Shown: positions 62,524 through 64,000 of the stretch, piece by piece
How the letters are laid out: each line of letters starts with the position of its first letter
How positions within the stretch are numbered: position 1 is the stretch's first letter
Origin: Sphingopyxis panaciterrulae
GTDB taxonomy: Bacteria; Pseudomonadota; Alphaproteobacteria; Sphingomonadales; Sphingomonadaceae
Reading direction: 5' to 3'
DNA length: 64,000 nt
Assembly (NCBI RefSeq): GCF_014199295.1
Contig: NZ_JACIJH010000007.1
Coordinates: 124,001 to 188,000, forward strand
Translations under genes and position numbers: made by a program
Notes under the pieces: model-generated
What the model saw: only the letters and a program-made list of their open reading frames with translations
Told to the model about the DNA's origin: nothing
Database searches by the model: none

Positions 62524-64000
62524 CAGTCGCCCTTTTTCTTGTAATAGCGATAGCCGCCGACCCAGGTTTCGAGCGGAGTCATCTGGCGGATCTCGCTGGG
62601 GCTCGCGAGCAGAGGGTCGGCGCCCAGGATCAGGAAATCGGCGCGCATCCCGGGCATCAGCGTGCCGATGCGATCCTCGGCGAAGCCGGCATAGGCGGCG
62701 CTGCGGGTGAAACCATCGAGCGCGGTCTCGCGGCTCACCGCCTCCTCGGGGTGCCAGCCGCCGAAGGGCTGGCCCGCGGCATCGGTGCGCGAGATGGCGG
62801 CGGCGATGCCGGGAAAGGGATTCGCGCTCTCGACCGGCACGTCGGACCCGAAGGCCAGGCGGACGCCCGCCTTCTCCATGCTGCGCCACGCATAGGCGCC
62901 TGCCAGCCGCTCCGGCCCCAGCCGCGCCTCGGCCATCAGCCGGTCCGATGGCTGGTGGATCGGCTGCATCGAGGCGATGACGCCGAGTTGCATGAAGCGC
63001 GGAATGTCGGCGGGATCGACGATCTGCGCATGTTCGATGCGCCAGCGCCGCTCGCCAGGCAGGTCGGCGTTGAGGTCAGCGATCGCGTCGAGCGCCTCGG
63101 CATTGGCGGCGTCGCCGATCGCGTGGACCGCGACCTGGAACTTGTCCATCGACGCGCGCACCATCTTGTTGCGAAGCTGCGCGGGGGTCAGCAGCGGCAA
63201 GCCTTTCTGCCCCGGCGCGTCGGCATAGGGTGCCTTCAGCCACGCCCCGCGCGAGCCGAGCGCGCCGTCGAGATAGAGCTTCACCCCGACCATGCGCAGC
63301 TTGTCGCCATACAGCCAGGGCGTCGGCCCCGGCCCGCCGATCAGCGCCATATTGTCGATGTCGTGGCCATAGCTGATGATGCGGATCGCCAGCGCATGTT
63401 TGTCACCGGCGCGGCGAAAGCTCTGCCAGTCCTCGATCGTCGTGCCCATATCGGCGATCGTCGTGATCCCCTGTTCCAGCAGTTTCTGCTGCGCGAGCAG
63501 GAAGGCGCGGTCGCGGTCGCGCGCCAGCGGTTTGGGCACCGCCGCTGCAATGAGGTTGGCTGCGGCATCGACGAAGACGCCGCTCGGCTGGCCGTTCGCC
63601 GTCTCGATCCGCCCGCCCTCGGGCGCCTTGGTTTCGGCGGTCACGCGTGCGGTGCGCATCGCGGCGCTGTTCGCCCAGCCGGCATGGCCGTCGACGCGCT
63701 CGAGCCACACCGGACGGTCGGCGACCACCGAGTCGATATCGGCGGCGGTCGGAAAGCGGCCGAGTCCCCATTTTTCCTGGTTCCAGCCGCGCCCGATGAT
63801 CCACGGCGTCTCGGGATTGTCGGCGGCATATTTTTTGATCGCGGCCTGCGCTTCGGCGAGCGAGGTCGTGTCGCTGAGGTCGAGTGTCATCAGCGAAAAG
63901 CCGAGCCCCATGACATGGCCGTGCGCGTCGATCAGCCCGGGGATCAGCGTTTTGCCCTTGGCGTCCTGCTTGAAATCGGGACGCTCGGGCCGCTTGTCCT
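62523..64000 (-). CDS. YtcJ-type amidohydrolase, start beyond the window
   Basis: At least 491 residues are visible and the 5' end runs off the right edge. Metal-dependent hydrolase motifs are IPGLIDAHGHVMGLG, VHAIGDAANAEALDAIADLN and RIEHAQIVDPADIPRFMQ, with a C-terminal FTRSAAYAGFAEDRIGTLMP. This is the YtcJ-like amidohydrolase family. A long N-terminal part and probably a signal peptide are outside the window. Confidence 0.92.
   Translation of the reverse strand, partial: DKRPERPDFKQDAKGKTLIPGLIDAHGHVMGLGFSLMTLDLSDTTSLAEAQAAIKKYAADNPETPWIIGRGWNQEKWGLGRFPTAADIDSVVADRPVWLERVDGHAGWANSAAMRTARVTAETKAPEGGRIETANGQPSGVFVDAAANLIAAAVPKPLARDRDRAFLLAQQKLLEQGITTIADMGTTIEDWQSFRRAGDKHALAIRIISYGHDIDNMALIGGPGPTPWLYGDKLRMVGVKLYLDGALGSRGAWLKAPYADAPGQKGLPLLTPAQLRNKMVRASMDKFQVAVHAIGDAANAEALDAIADLNADLPGERRWRIEHAQIVDPADIPRFMQLGVIASMQPIHQPSDRLMAEARLGPERLAGAYAWRSMEKAGVRLAFGSDVPVESANPFPGIAAAISRTDAAGQPFGGWHPEEAVSRETALDGFTRSAAYAGFAEDRIGTLMPGMRADFLILGADPLLASPSEIRQMTPLETWVGGYRYYKKKGD

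Noticed and set aside
1-64000. CRISPR arrays, tRNA or rRNA genes, insertion sequences and attachment sites
   Set aside because: No repeat-spacer series, no RNA gene structure and no transposase or integrase motif was found on either strand.

Overview
The window is GC-rich alphaproteobacterial DNA, most likely from a Sphingomonadaceae chromosome; Sphingopyxis or a close relative fits best. The evidence is the gene families present (a sphingomonad-type TonB receptor, tandem TorF-like porins, a MidA/Lgt/PgeF block, ClpS, MurA, ArgG, ThrS, IspG) and the short palindromic intergenic repeats. No rRNA, tRNA, CRISPR array, transposase, integrase or phage gene was found.

Region 1 (1-2913, minus strand) is the proximal part of a heavy-metal RND efflux operon: a small His-rich exported protein, then CzcC-like, CzcB-like and the first codons of CzcA-like. 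The three large genes overlap at their junctions.

Region 2 (3054-27369) is the accessory part and the main discovery candidate. About 19 genes form a compact uptake-and-oxidation system for an unknown small molecule. It has a TonB-dependent receptor, a complete Opp/Dpp-type ABC importer whose binding protein is encoded apart from its permeases and ATPases, a nitrilase-superfamily protein lacking the catalytic cysteine, a Rieske oxygenase, an SMP-30-like propeller, an aldehyde dehydrogenase, a heme-oxygenase-like diiron protein, an SDR, two adjacent acyl-CoA-dehydrogenase-type flavoproteins with a separate flavin reductase, a fumarate-reductase-like flavoprotein, two paralogous methyltransferases, two paralogous small helical proteins and two paralogous GntR/UTRA regulators. 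Eight of its promoter regions carry a related AT-rich palindromic element (core CATAATG / ATGTCAT), which suggests one GntR-controlled regulon split into short divergent operons. The substrate and direction (catabolic or biosynthetic) cannot be decided from sequence; import plus oxidation makes catabolism the leading guess.

Region 3 (27588-64000) looks like ordinary chromosome. It includes a Cys/Met-metabolism PLP enzyme, an MHS transporter, pgeF-GNAT-midA-lgt, an acyl-CoA synthetase, a cytochrome b/molybdoenzyme pair, a cyclopropane-fatty-acid synthase, a toxin-antitoxin pair, an aminotransferase, argG, a threonine-aldolase-like gene with a DMT exporter, murA, a second DMT exporter, an isomerase/SDR pair facing an HxlR regulator, clpS, an alpha/beta hydrolase, an XRE/membrane-protein module, a VOC protein, a MerC-like protein, thrS, a TauE/SafE protein, a GNAT, ispG, two TorF porins, an alpha-hydroxy-acid oxidase, a DAO-type oxidoreductase and a partial YtcJ-type amidohydrolase. 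Seven intergenic hairpin repeats lie in this half and none was seen in regions 1-2, which supports regions 1-2 being acquired or differently evolving DNA.
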